Source of the DNA: Mesostigma viride | Taxonomy: Eukaryota > Streptophyta > Mesostigmatophyceae > Mesostigmatales > Mesostigmataceae | Direction of reading: 5' to 3' | Assembly (NCBI GenBank): GCA_009746045.1 | Contig: RPFO01000065.1 | Coordinates: 2,998,851 to 3,062,850, forward strand | Length of the DNA: 64,000 bases | Part shown: piece by piece, positions 54,681 to 64,000 of the stretch | Numbering within the stretch: position 1 is the stretch's first letter | How the letters are laid out: the number at the start of each line of letters is the position of its first letter | The notes under the pieces: generated by a model | What the model was told of the DNA's origin: nothing | The model's input: only the letters and a program-made list of their open reading frames with translations | Database searches by the model: none | Position numbers and translations under genes: made by a program

Positions 54681-57600
54681 TCAGTGGCATTCATCGATAT
54701 GCCTGCTTACATGACGCTCGCTGGGTAAATGAACACTACAAATGGGACACTGCACACCCGCTGGCTGATCAACCGCTGGAAGCCTGCCAGCAGGTGCGGC
54801 GGTGGCATGAGGTATATCCATGGTCGCCACCTCAGATGTCACTGCCATGCCCGCAGGATGATCCGGGCCACCAACTTGTTCCCGCCCTGCGGATGCAATA
54901 GGCACTGCGGCGTTAGCGTCTGCACCGATGGCCGCCGCCGTGAAATGGCTGTCCAGGTGCTGGTTCAGCCGCAGCATGGCGTTGGGGCCCTGGAAGCCTA
55001 CACCACACACGGGGCAGCTGCACACCTGCACCGCACCCTCCACAGGGGGGCCCATCGTGTCGCTGGCCGCCACAGGTGCAGATGCCAGCACGGGGCCGCG
55101 GTCGCTATTGGCTGGCTGGCCATGCACCGCCTCCAGATGCATCGGCATGTCCTTAAGCCTCACCTTGCGCTTGCATCTGTCACACTCCTCCGTCCTCGAC
55201 CCGCACTCGCCCTCGTGTGCGCACAGGCCCTGCAGCCGGTCGCGCGGGTCCTCGGGCACCCCCCCCGCGCGCACGAGTGCCCCGCAGAAGCGGCATGTGA
55301 CCAACCGGAGGCTGCACTCCTCCCCGCGGTGGCGGATCATGGCCTCCATCTCCAGCATGGCCCCGCACGCGCACGGCAGCGGCCGGTGCATCACCGCCAT
55401 GTGCTTGTCCACGTCCACATCCCTGAGGGCCTTGCCGCACGCGACGCAATGAACATGCCGCGCGCGGTCGCTAGCTCGCATGACCAGCCCGCAACCGGGG
55501 TGGCCGCACACCACGTTGTGGCGGCGGCAGTAGGCCTCGTGCAGCACCACTGACGCGGCCGGTACTTGCTGCTGGCAGTTGCTGCACTGCGCTAGACCGG
55601 CCGCGCCCGCAACCGCGGCGCCGGTCTGTGGCACCCCTGGACCCCCGAGTTTCTGGCCGCCACCTGTGGCACTGCGCACTTGTGCCGTGAGCACGTAGCG
55701 TGCCTGCCCCCGATAGCCGTGCACGCCGACCATGTAGACTCCCGCTCCGGCAAAAGGCGGCGCATCAGATATGCACACAACCTGTGCGCAAGGACGAGGT
55801 GCCACGTGGCCGGGTTACAGCAGCCAGGGCAAGGGGCACAGACCGCCGCCGGCAGTAAACGGTCAAGTGTCAGCCGATGCATCGTAGTACTATGAAATGT
55901 GCCAGGGAACCACCATCAAACTGTTCAAGGCCGGAAGTGACGCTCTGAGACACGCCCCCGCCATGAGGCAGGAACCAAAGACATGGACACAAATACACCT
56001 CGCTGTGTCCCCCACACAACCCACCTTGCCCCCCCCCTTGGTGGCCGCGCCACACATGAGTGTGAGGGCGTCATGATGGGACAGACCACCCACCTTGTCC
56101 ACCACATTGTGGCAGCTCCAACTATGGTCGAACACAGTGGGCCACGATGAAGACGCGAGAGCGACCCGCTTGATGTACAAGTCCGCGTCACTGCCTGTGC
56201 TGTCCTGCGCCTGCGTGGTCGCGGCATCCCCCTCCCTCGGGGGCGGCTCGCCGTGTACCTGCAGGGACACCAGGATGTGGGACTGCCCGGTGGCCAGCAT
56301 CTGGGCAACCTCGTCGCTCACGGTCATGCGGTGGTAGCAGTAGAGGCCCTCGCGCACGCTGCCACGCACGGTGGCGGGCGCAGCGTCTTCACGTGCGGCA
56401 AGTGCCAGCTCTCCGGCTGATGCGCCGTCGGTGCCATCGGCGCCCGCCATGCCCGCGCCTGGGCCACCACTCCCTGGCTGGGTGTACACGATGTCCATCT
56501 CCATGTTGGTGTCGATGAGCGACACCTGGCGGGGGGGCCATGTAACAGGCGCACGCAGGGCAACGCAAGGGCAAGCTAAAAAAGAACTTCATTCCGGCCT
56601 ACGGCTTCACGAGGTCACGAGGTAACCCCTTTTCTCTCGTCCTCTGACACTGTGAGCGATCTTGTGGCATCTCTAGCGCACGCCATGCGCCAACACACAG
56701 GTCACACGTGCACAATAAAGGATATTTTCCGCCATGTTGCCCCCACTCCCACGCACCCCCAGCCCCTACCCACCCCACACGACCCCCCAATCTAGTCGCC
56801 AGTGTAAAAGTTCTGGCAAATAAGAATCACCCCCGTGCATGACCCTGAGTTGGCAAGGCGCGCCCGCAGGGGAATGAAGCATGTGGCCGCGCCCACCCAC
56901 CCGGTGACGTGGCAGCAAGCCAACGCTCGGGTCAATCAAAGGGCCAAGCAATCGGGCAGGTTATTGGCTGCCACATCGACGACCGACACAGCGCGGACCC
57001 CACACCATTCCACCCACTTTGCACGTATTCGTATGAAACTTTGCTTGTACATAAGCTGCCGCACCCGCACCCTCCCTCCCTTGTGCCACCGGCGTGCAAG
57101 ACCAACAGCATGGCCTCATTCCTGTGCACACTCCAAGGGGACGACCCAGAACAAGGACCAGGACCTTGATCGGACATGGGGCAGGGCGAGGGTCAGGGCA
57201 AGGGCATAGCGCAAGGGCAAGGGCAAGGGGCAGGGCAAGGGGCAGGGCAAGGGTCAGGGCAAGGGTCAGGGCGAGGGGCAGGGCGAGGGGCAGGGCAAGG
57301 GGCAGGGCAAGGGGCAGGGCAAGGGGCAGGGCAAGGGGCAGGGCAAGGGGCAGGGCAAGGGGCAGGGCAAGGGGCAGGGCAAGGGGCAGGGCAAGGGGCA
57401 GGGCAAGGGGCAGGGCAAGGGGCAGGGCAAGGGGCAGGGCAAGGGGCAGGGCAAGGGGCAGGGCAAGGGGCAGGGCAAGGGGCAGGGCAAGGGGCAGGGC
57501 AAGGGGCAGGGCAAGGGGCAGGGCAAGGGGCAGGGCAAGGGGCAGGGCAAGAGGCAGGGCAAGGGGCAGGGCAAGGGGCAGGGCAAGGGGCAGGGCAAGG

Positions 57601-59365
57601 GGCAGGGCAAGGGGCAGGGCAAGGGGCAGGGTATATAAATAATAATTAATTATTATTTATATTTTTCATAACTGTCCCACACGTGCGCTCATGGCGTGGC
57701 GTGGCGTGGCGTGGCGTGGCGTGGCGTGGCGTGGCGTGGCGTGGCGTGGCGTGGCGTGGCGTGGCGTGGCGTGGCGTGGCGTGGCGTAGTGTGGCGTGGC
57801 GTGGCGTGGCGTGGCAAAGACAGCGTTGGCCTCACCTGGCTGTCCGGTCTTAGCTCTGCCACCCGCAACACCAGCGGCGCGCCATGTGGCGCCTGCAGCG
57901 ACAGCACGTCGCCCACCGCGAGTGTGGCGTACGGCCGCAGAACACCCTCCATGAACGCCTTCTGATCCGGTAGCTGCTGCAGGCCCAGCGCGCCGCCCTC
58001 CTCCTCCCCCTCCCCCTCCTCCATGACTAGCCGCGCAAACTCTCCCTTGGGCAGGTGAACGTAGCGTACCGACAGGGGCGGCAAGGGGGCCGCCACCGCC
58101 CCCTCCGCGCCCACATCCAGCGCCATCCCCACCACAGCGTCAGCACCCATTAGCGCCGGCGCATCCACGCGCAGGCCGAGGCAGCGTGCAACCTTGTCGG
58201 TGACCTCGATGGTCCCTTCTGTTGCGGTGAACTCCAGCACGCCAGCACACGTCACCGCGGGGAGCGAGGGGCCGCACCCCTCCCCGCTGCCATCCGCGAT
58301 CGCATCGCGCGCTGCAGCGCCCCCCCCATCTGGCGCTGCGCGGGTGAGGGCCAGGTACATGGGCCCTTTATCCAGCGCGCCCAGCCGCGACAGGGCCTCC
58401 AGCGCGCTGTGGGGCAGCCGCACCTTGTCACCTGCAAACGAGGGGACGCCAAACAAGGCACCAAACAGGGCGCCGAACAGGGGATGGACATGGGGTGGAC
58501 GCAGCACACGGGCACGTAAACAGCAGCAGCAGCAGCAGTAGCAGCAGCCAGGCAGCACACTAACAATTGCGCGTACAGGGAGGGTGGAAAGGACAACAAC
58601 GAGGTCGTGCGACAAAAGCGAATTAGGATGGGATCCAGACAATGATTTTCTGTGCTTATTGACAGGGGTCATTTGGCTGGGGTCCTCGACTGGGGTCATG
58701 GATAAGGGTCAAGGCGGGATGGACGAAGAAGGGGGGGAGAACGCAGGAAGAAATGGCATTCTTTGATCTATTTCATGCAGGACTTCAGGAATGCCACGCC
58801 GCTCACAAACAGCTCGCCGACTGCTAACTTGGGTATCTGCTCACAGCAAGGAATCACGATCGCGGTCGGCATAACCAGAATTTTCAAATGCCTCGTCCAC
58901 AACAACTTATTCCTGGGCATAGCTCATCGTGACGTGTCTTATTTAGCCGGCTTGTTCACGTTACCTTGGCGGAAAGCCACCGTTGGCTGAAGGACGCAGT
59001 GGAAGTCGACGCCATCAGCTCTCCAGAGCAACTCAGCTTCGCGAAGGATTTCCTGGAATAATTAAGATTGCAAGCCACAGAGTGGGAAAAAAATATCCCT
59101 TGTGAATTTCGGCTTAACGGAATCAATCTCGCCTCCCACTTGCAGGAAACGACGCCTTGCTCGGGCTTGGTATACAAGCTACCTTTTCTCGTAACTCGGC
59201 TGTCCTAAGCCTCTGCTGGCGAGCTTCTTCCTCATGAGCTAGGCGCACTCTTTCTGCGGCCTCTTTTGCCTTTCTCAAATCGTTAGCTTTCTTCTCAGCT
59301 GCTTTCGCCCGTTTCTGCTGCTCCTGTTGAAGCTTCTCCGCGGCGGCTTTAAATTCCCAATTCAT
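54681..59365 (-). CDS. UFD1-domain protein with TRAF-like and UBZ-like zinc fingers, five exons
   Basis: Exons (minus strand): 59365-59183, 59052-58965, 58431-57836, 56525-56094, 55781-54681; all GT-AG, phases close, 799 aa. Residues 1-61 form a charged coiled coil ([20 protein letters not shown]). Residues 91-289 are the UFD1 fold ([39 protein letters not shown]). Residues 290-433 resemble a PPC-like beta domain ([17 protein letters not shown]). From about 498 there are repeated Cys/His fingers ([33 protein letters not shown]). The C-terminus has CPVCGVGF and [10 protein letters not shown] then HIDECH. The order matches plant PRLI-interacting factor K-type proteins, linked to Cdc48/ubiquitin pathways by the UFD1 domain. 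It is longer than that family (about 560 aa), mainly through the C-terminal fingers. Confidence 0.94.
57178..57632 (+). repeat. 12-bp minisatellite (GGGGCAGGGCAA), about 37 copies
   Basis: The unit repeats almost perfectly, with GGGTCAGGGCAA variants at the start. It lies in intron 3 of the UFD1-like gene; on the coding strand it is TTGCCCTGCCCC, pyrimidine-rich. Confidence 0.96.
57691..57816 (+). repeat. 5-bp satellite (GTGGC)n
   Basis: About 25 units of GTGGC with one variant (GTAGT) in intron 3 of the UFD1-like gene, starting about 20 bp inside the exon 3 donor. Confidence 0.96.
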
Positions 59366-60544
59366 TCAGGCTTTTGGTACCAGCTTAATTCCTGCAAAAA
59401 AAAATTAGCAAATGTATTGCCCTACAGAGCTACAGTTCAAGAGGGAACGAGCATCTGTGTTGTTCAACTGGCCAATGCTTGCACAAATTTTACCTCATGC
59501 TTCCACACAGTTCCACTCACGTGCGCGCACGTTGTGCACGCGTCAGATTGCACATGTTCTCAGAACAATGAGGTAATAAGCAGGTATATTCTGAAGTACG
59601 CGTACTAGTACTTTTGCCTGTATGCACTCGCTAGACACAGTATAGGTAGGCTGACATGTACGTATATCCTCGTCGTTGCCCGCGCCGCGCATGGGCAGCA
59701 GAGATTTGGCCGTGGGCCGTGCCAGAACACACGTCGCAGATCTATGCATGCACATGCGTACGTATGTACGATGCAGGGAGCGCCGCGATGTACGAATGCC
59801 TCCCTGAAGTGGCCTACGATAACAGAAAAGCAAGATCACGCCGGCATTGGCATGCTTCCCACACCCAGGAAAAAAAGCAGAAGACGTCAGTTGCGCAAGA
59901 GACGGTAGTCCTGCTCGAGCACCAGCGTACCAACCCATGGCAATGATGGCATCCACTGCAGCAGACTGCAGCCAGTGCTCGAGTAGCTACTTCTGCACCA
60001 ACCCGATGAAGACTACAACACAGTTGCTCCCCTGAAGGTACGGCCGTCACTGTAGTGAGCTATGGCTGCCACAAAGTTCCGAGCTGAAGGCTACCAGAGC
60101 TCCTGGGATCTTGTTTTTGCCACGCAGCTTGGGAGGCAGCATCCACCAACAATTATGGCGCTTGGTCACCAACAATGATTGGCAGCGACCCGCGTGGCAG
60201 GCAGGACAACCGCGCAGGCAGTTCCAGACTACAGCACCGACGACTGACGACATGGGGGACGCGTAATGGGGGCGAAGCATGCTACCTTCAACAATGCCCG
60301 GCATTCTGCATATCCCGCAAGCGTTTACGGAAATGAGTGCGCGTTATAATGTAGCGACGATTCGCAGTGGCACCGCCCCACTTTACCTGAGCTTCCTGTC
60401 AGATGCTGGTCCCCATCCGCGCGTGAGCACGGTACATGTCATGCGCGGGACCTGAAGTTACGACGCTTCCCGACTCAGCAGAAACGGTCAGGGCCTGGCG
60501 CCTTTAGGCAGATTCCCTGATATAGCAAGGGTTCGGGCAGTATA
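59366..60544. promoter_or_regulatory. Region between two divergent start codons
   Basis: About 1.2 kb separates the UFD1-like and sulfotransferase-like genes. ORFs here are short and unsupported. Promoter function is inferred from position only. Confidence 0.4.
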
Positions 60545-62266
60545 ATGGCTCCTAATGTACGGTCGAGACGAGTAACCACTCCCGGGCAACGGGAGTGGGT
60601 TAAGTACGCAGTCGTGGCAGTTTTGGCTCTTACTTTCCTCTTTTTCCGGCACAGGGAGAAAGCCGCTTCCCTATTCTCAACCAGAATTGTGGGTACTGCT
60701 GCAGACGTGCAGTCCGACATGGGGTCTGCCGCTTTTAGTGAACCGACAACCGTCCCTGTCCCTGGCGACACAAGTGGTGGCGATACCGGTCAAGACGCCG
60801 CCAGTGCTGAACAATCTGGCGACCAAACGGTTGGCAATCGCGACAGCATCAGCGACGGCTCAAGGGGCGGCAATGAGGGTGACAGCGCGTCGCGGGCCAA
60901 TGACGAAGGGAGTAATGCTGGCGATGCAACAGGTGGCAACGAGCGAGGTGGTAATTCTGGTGACGCGCCCGCTGGCGGTGGGGAGGAGGCCAGTGGAGGC
61001 GGCCCCGTAGGGGAAGACTTGCTGCTGTCTGACGGCACAACGCAGAGGGAGGAGCGGCGCATCGTGCCCGGCAACCTGCAGCCGTCGCTGCAAAGGTATC
61101 TGTCGGGCCCCTTCACGGACTTGGTCAACCGTGTTATGGAGAAGCAGCTGCACAAGCTGGAGATGTTGAAGGAGTTTGGGGAGGGTGCGGGCGGCAGCGG
61201 CGGGGCGGGGGGGCCAGGGGCTGCCCCCGGCCCTGTGCCCGCCCCCCCACACAATGTGGCCTCTCGGTGGCACTCGTCGGCCTGCCAGGACTTCTACCAG
61301 TGGAGCGTTCCGCGTGACGTCTCACAGCAGCCGTCGCGCAAGAAGCCGCGCGAAGACATGTCGGACGCGGCCGAGAGCACCGCGGGGTGGCGGCCAACGG
61401 GCAAGCCGATGGCGACGCCGCAGCCCATCTTGCGGGCGATCACGTGGGAGGATCACCACGTGCAGGACCCCAACTGGAACCCGTCACCCCTGTGGGAGTT
61501 GCCTCTCTACCTGGGCACGCTCGCGCGGCAAGTGCCCATGTACTCCCCGCAGCCGTTTGTGTGGTCGTCGTCGGTGCGTGTGCCCTTCACAGGCCCCTCG
61601 GTGCGCTTCTACCCGCCGTACCCCATCGTCAACCTGGTGGAACAGCTGGGCCACACGCTGGGCCCCAGTGCCGAGTTTGGCTTCCGCAAGCCGGCACGCA
61701 CGAGCTTCACGCTCAAGGACGTGGAGGCGCACAAGGTGGTCGCGTTCGTGCAGCACCCGCTGGACCGCTTCTTCAACGCGTACATAGGCATCAGCAAGCT
61801 GCTGCAGTCACAGGAGTTCTTGTCCCCCGAGGTGCGCGCGGTGCTGGAGAAGTCGACCACCTTCTTCGGCATCAAGACGGAGCCCGAGCGGTTTCGCGCG
61901 TTTGCAAAGGACGTGCGCGCGGGCAAGTGGATGATCGGGGGTGAGGACCTGCTCACCCAGAGCTACTTGCTGAGTGGGACGGACCGCGACGGCAAGCCGC
62001 TCCACTACGACTTCATCGGCAAGCTCGAGTTCCTCGAGGACAGCTGGCGCGAGCTGGAGGCGCTGGTGGGCGCGCGCACACCGGTGGCCATCTCGCGGGG
62101 ACAGCTTCGGCTGCTGGCAAGTAGCCTCGCAGACAAAAGCAAGCACCCTTGGTTTGACCCAGCCACACTGCGCATTGTGTGCCAGGTGTACGCGCAGGAC
62201 TTTGAGTGCTTTGACTACGCGGTGCCACCCGTTTGCTACAGCGCAGCATCCCAGGCCGCAGCATAG
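60545..62266 (+). CDS. Sulfotransferase-like type II membrane protein, intronless
   Basis: 573 aa. A basic start is followed by one membrane segment (VKYAVVAVLALTFLFF, about residues 19-34), as in Golgi type II enzymes, then a Gly/Ser/Asp-rich stem to about residue 215. The C-terminal third resembles the carbohydrate sulfotransferase family (Sulfotransfer_2): VVAFVQHPLDRFFNAYIGIS matches the 3'-phosphate-binding motif, HYDFIGKLEFLEDSWREL the following helix, and RIVCQVYAQDFECFDYAVPP the conserved end. The usual PAPS 5'-phosphosulfate loop (PK-x-x-CT/S) is not visible upstream, where RVPFTGPSVRFYPPYP stands instead. The acceptor is unknown; loss of activity is possible. The start follows TATAATGG. 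A poly-G run follows the stop at 62285-62302. Confidence 0.82.
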   Translation: MAPNVRSRRVTTPGQREWVKYAVVAVLALTFLFFRHREKAASLFSTRIVGTAADVQSDMGSAAFSEPTTVPVPGDTSGGDTGQDAASAEQSGDQTVGNRDSISDGSRGGNEGDSASRANDEGSNAGDATGGNERGGNSGDAPAGGGEEASGGGPVGEDLLLSDGTTQREERRIVPGNLQPSLQRYLSGPFTDLVNRVMEKQLHKLEMLKEFGEGAGGSGGAGGPGAAPGPVPAPPHNVASRWHSSACQDFYQWSVPRDVSQQPSRKKPREDMSDAAESTAGWRPTGKPMATPQPILRAITWEDHHVQDPNWNPSPLWELPLYLGTLARQVPMYSPQPFVWSSSVRVPFTGPSVRFYPPYPIVNLVEQLGHTLGPSAEFGFRKPARTSFTLKDVEAHKVVAFVQHPLDRFFNAYIGISKLLQSQEFLSPEVRAVLEKSTTFFGIKTEPERFRAFAKDVRAGKWMIGGEDLLTQSYLLSGTDRDGKPLHYDFIGKLEFLEDSWRELEALVGARTPVAISRGQLRLLASSLADKSKHPWFDPATLRIVCQVYAQDFECFDYAVPPVCYSAASQAAA

Positions 62267-63106
<840 letters not shown>

Positions 63107-63295
63107 GACTCCCCAACGGGAGCACGAGTTTAATTAATTAAGCAAGTAAGTAAGTAAGTACTTGCGTACCATGCGCATGGGCATGCCACGGAGTACTATG
63201 CTAATCTCATTAGAAAAATAATTAAACGAAATTCACAAATATCAAGGAGACAAGTTACAAATATTGTCTGCATCATGCCCCAACCATATTGTCAC
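63107..63295 (+). repeat. Hairpin-core element with the shared 120-bp module
   Basis: Core GACTCCCCAACGGGAGCACG (63107-63126), TTAATTAA, GTAA units, then a module (GGGCATGCCACGGAGTACTA, TGCTAATCTCATTAGAAAAA, TACAAATATTGTCTGCATCA) that matches 53741-53862 with few changes. Confidence 0.85.
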
Positions 63296-63310
63296 TAGAG
63301 GGGGATCTCC

Positions 63311-63789
63311 TTATCTGAGCTGTCCTCTAGAGTACTGTAATGGCGCGCAGACGAGGGCCGGGGTAGTGTAGCGGCTATCCTCAGGGGCAATAAACTCCAC
63401 CTGCGGACTTATACCCGGCCTGCATTCTACCAATGGGCCGCGGGGCCCGTGGCGCAAGAAAACAGGAGCATGCCCCGCAGGAAGGTGCTTATCGCAGACG
63501 GCAGCCCATTTCTCCTTCATCATGCACCGCGCGGGTGCGGAGTACGCCACTGCGGGTGTTGACGGACATGGTCCGATGTCGTCAGCCGCGTACGGGAGGG
63601 GAGCCATGCAGCTGCCAAGGAGCTTGAAGCGAGTCGCCGGGGGGACCCGGCCGCGGGGCTAGGCCGTCCAGCAGGAGGAGGGTGGGTGGGGTGGTCCCAG
63701 CGGGAAAGCTTGCCGATGGCCATCATGCATAAAAAATCGAAGTTATCGAACTCCTGACCCATACTCCAACATCGCCTGTGCCTCACCAC
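63311..63789 (-). other. Possible exon(s), unassigned
   Basis: Two minus-strand open frames (63607-63311 and 63789-63520) have coding-like texture (WAAVCDKHLPAGHAPVFLRH) but no recognised domain and no splice partners within the window. They may belong to a gene or old element continuing outside the window. Confidence 0.2.
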
Positions 63790-63879
63790 ATCCCAGCAAT
63801 GACCTTCCAGTTGATTCCATTTTTGTTATTGTTATTATTATTACTCTTTACTTTGTCTTTATTTCTTATTGTTCGTTTA

Positions 63880-64000
63880 ACTAATTAATTAGACTCGTGC
63901 TCCCGTTGGGGAGTCACGGAGCATTAACCCCGATGGATGGATGGGTGGGTGCAAACAGCTAGTCCTACCGGTCTAATCTATCTACTACATCAGCTACCTA
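63880..64000 (+). repeat. Hairpin-core element, full-length type, at the window edge
   Basis: (TTAA), then CGTGCTCCCGTTGGGGAGTC at 63896-63915, ACGGAGCATTA, CCCGATGGATGGATGGG, and TCCTACCGGTCTAATCTATC. Same order as 51006-51110. Confidence 0.85.

Noticed and set aside
54729-55553. 274-codon plus-strand ORF
   Set aside because: Antisense shadow of the zinc-finger exon, whose Cys/His spacing and homology are clear on the minus strand.
57094-57649. (GRARGRAR)n basic protein ORF
   Set aside because: 12-bp repeat in an intron of the UFD1-like gene.

Overview
The window is nuclear DNA of a eukaryote, most likely a green alga (chlorophyte or prasinophyte). The evidence is GT-AG introns that close reading frames exactly, a UFD1-type zinc-finger protein with the plant-lineage domain order, a plant-like RPB12 (RPABC4), an organellar methionyl-tRNA formyltransferase, a chromodomain-bearing Ty3/gypsy element and a MULE transposase. 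The organism assignment is inference; no species can be named from sequence alone.

Layout: (1) 0.1-4.0 kb, a five-exon candidate gene for a secreted or surface protein, unrecognised, with a 0.53 kb CAA/CAG tract inside its fourth exon. (2) 4.2-5.06 kb, a 362-bp tandem repeat. (3) 5.4-9.6 kb, a two-exon MULE/FAR1-like transposase with SWIM finger and AT-hook. (4) 9.6-13.5 kb, AT-rich and repeat-rich DNA with an old LTR-like fragment and a 21-bp minisatellite. (5) 13.77-14.66 kb, a complete three-exon RPB12 gene. (6) 14.7-20.7 kb, mostly non-coding, with G/T-rich low-complexity DNA, paired hairpins and a dead Penelope-like reverse transcriptase fragment. (7) 21.65-31.13 kb, a recent chromovirus insertion (LTRs about 780 bp, 5-bp target duplication GCCTC) that splits an older minus-strand repeat-like ORF. 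(8) 32.68-43.83 kb, the minus-strand methionyl-tRNA formyltransferase gene in 11 exons; its introns hold a 25-bp minisatellite, a 39-bp minisatellite and a 0.73 kb GA tract. (9) 44.76-48.87 kb, a plus-strand six-exon gene for a JTB-like single-pass membrane protein, divergent from the formyltransferase gene, with two 25-bp minisatellites in intron 4. (10) 49.7-54 kb, two terminal exons of an unrecognised gene, a decayed copy of the last exon, a LINE reverse transcriptase remnant and several copies of a short hairpin-cored dispersed repeat. (11) 54.68-59.37 kb, a minus-strand five-exon UFD1-like zinc-finger gene. (12) 60.55-62.27 kb, a divergent plus-strand intronless sulfotransferase-like type II membrane protein. 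(13) 62.3-64 kb, GTAA microsatellite and further copies of the dispersed repeat.

The housekeeping genes serve transcription (RPB12), organelle translation initiation (formyltransferase) and ubiquitin-dependent turnover (UFD1-like); they are not an operon or a shared pathway. The strongest unexplained signals are: a family of short elements built on a CTCCC-CAAC-GGGAG hairpin beside simple repeats, several of which carry an ACCGGT-containing end; intronic minisatellites whose units each repeat a splice-donor motif; an additional 3' ORF in the chromovirus; and a GC-AG intron in the formyltransferase gene.
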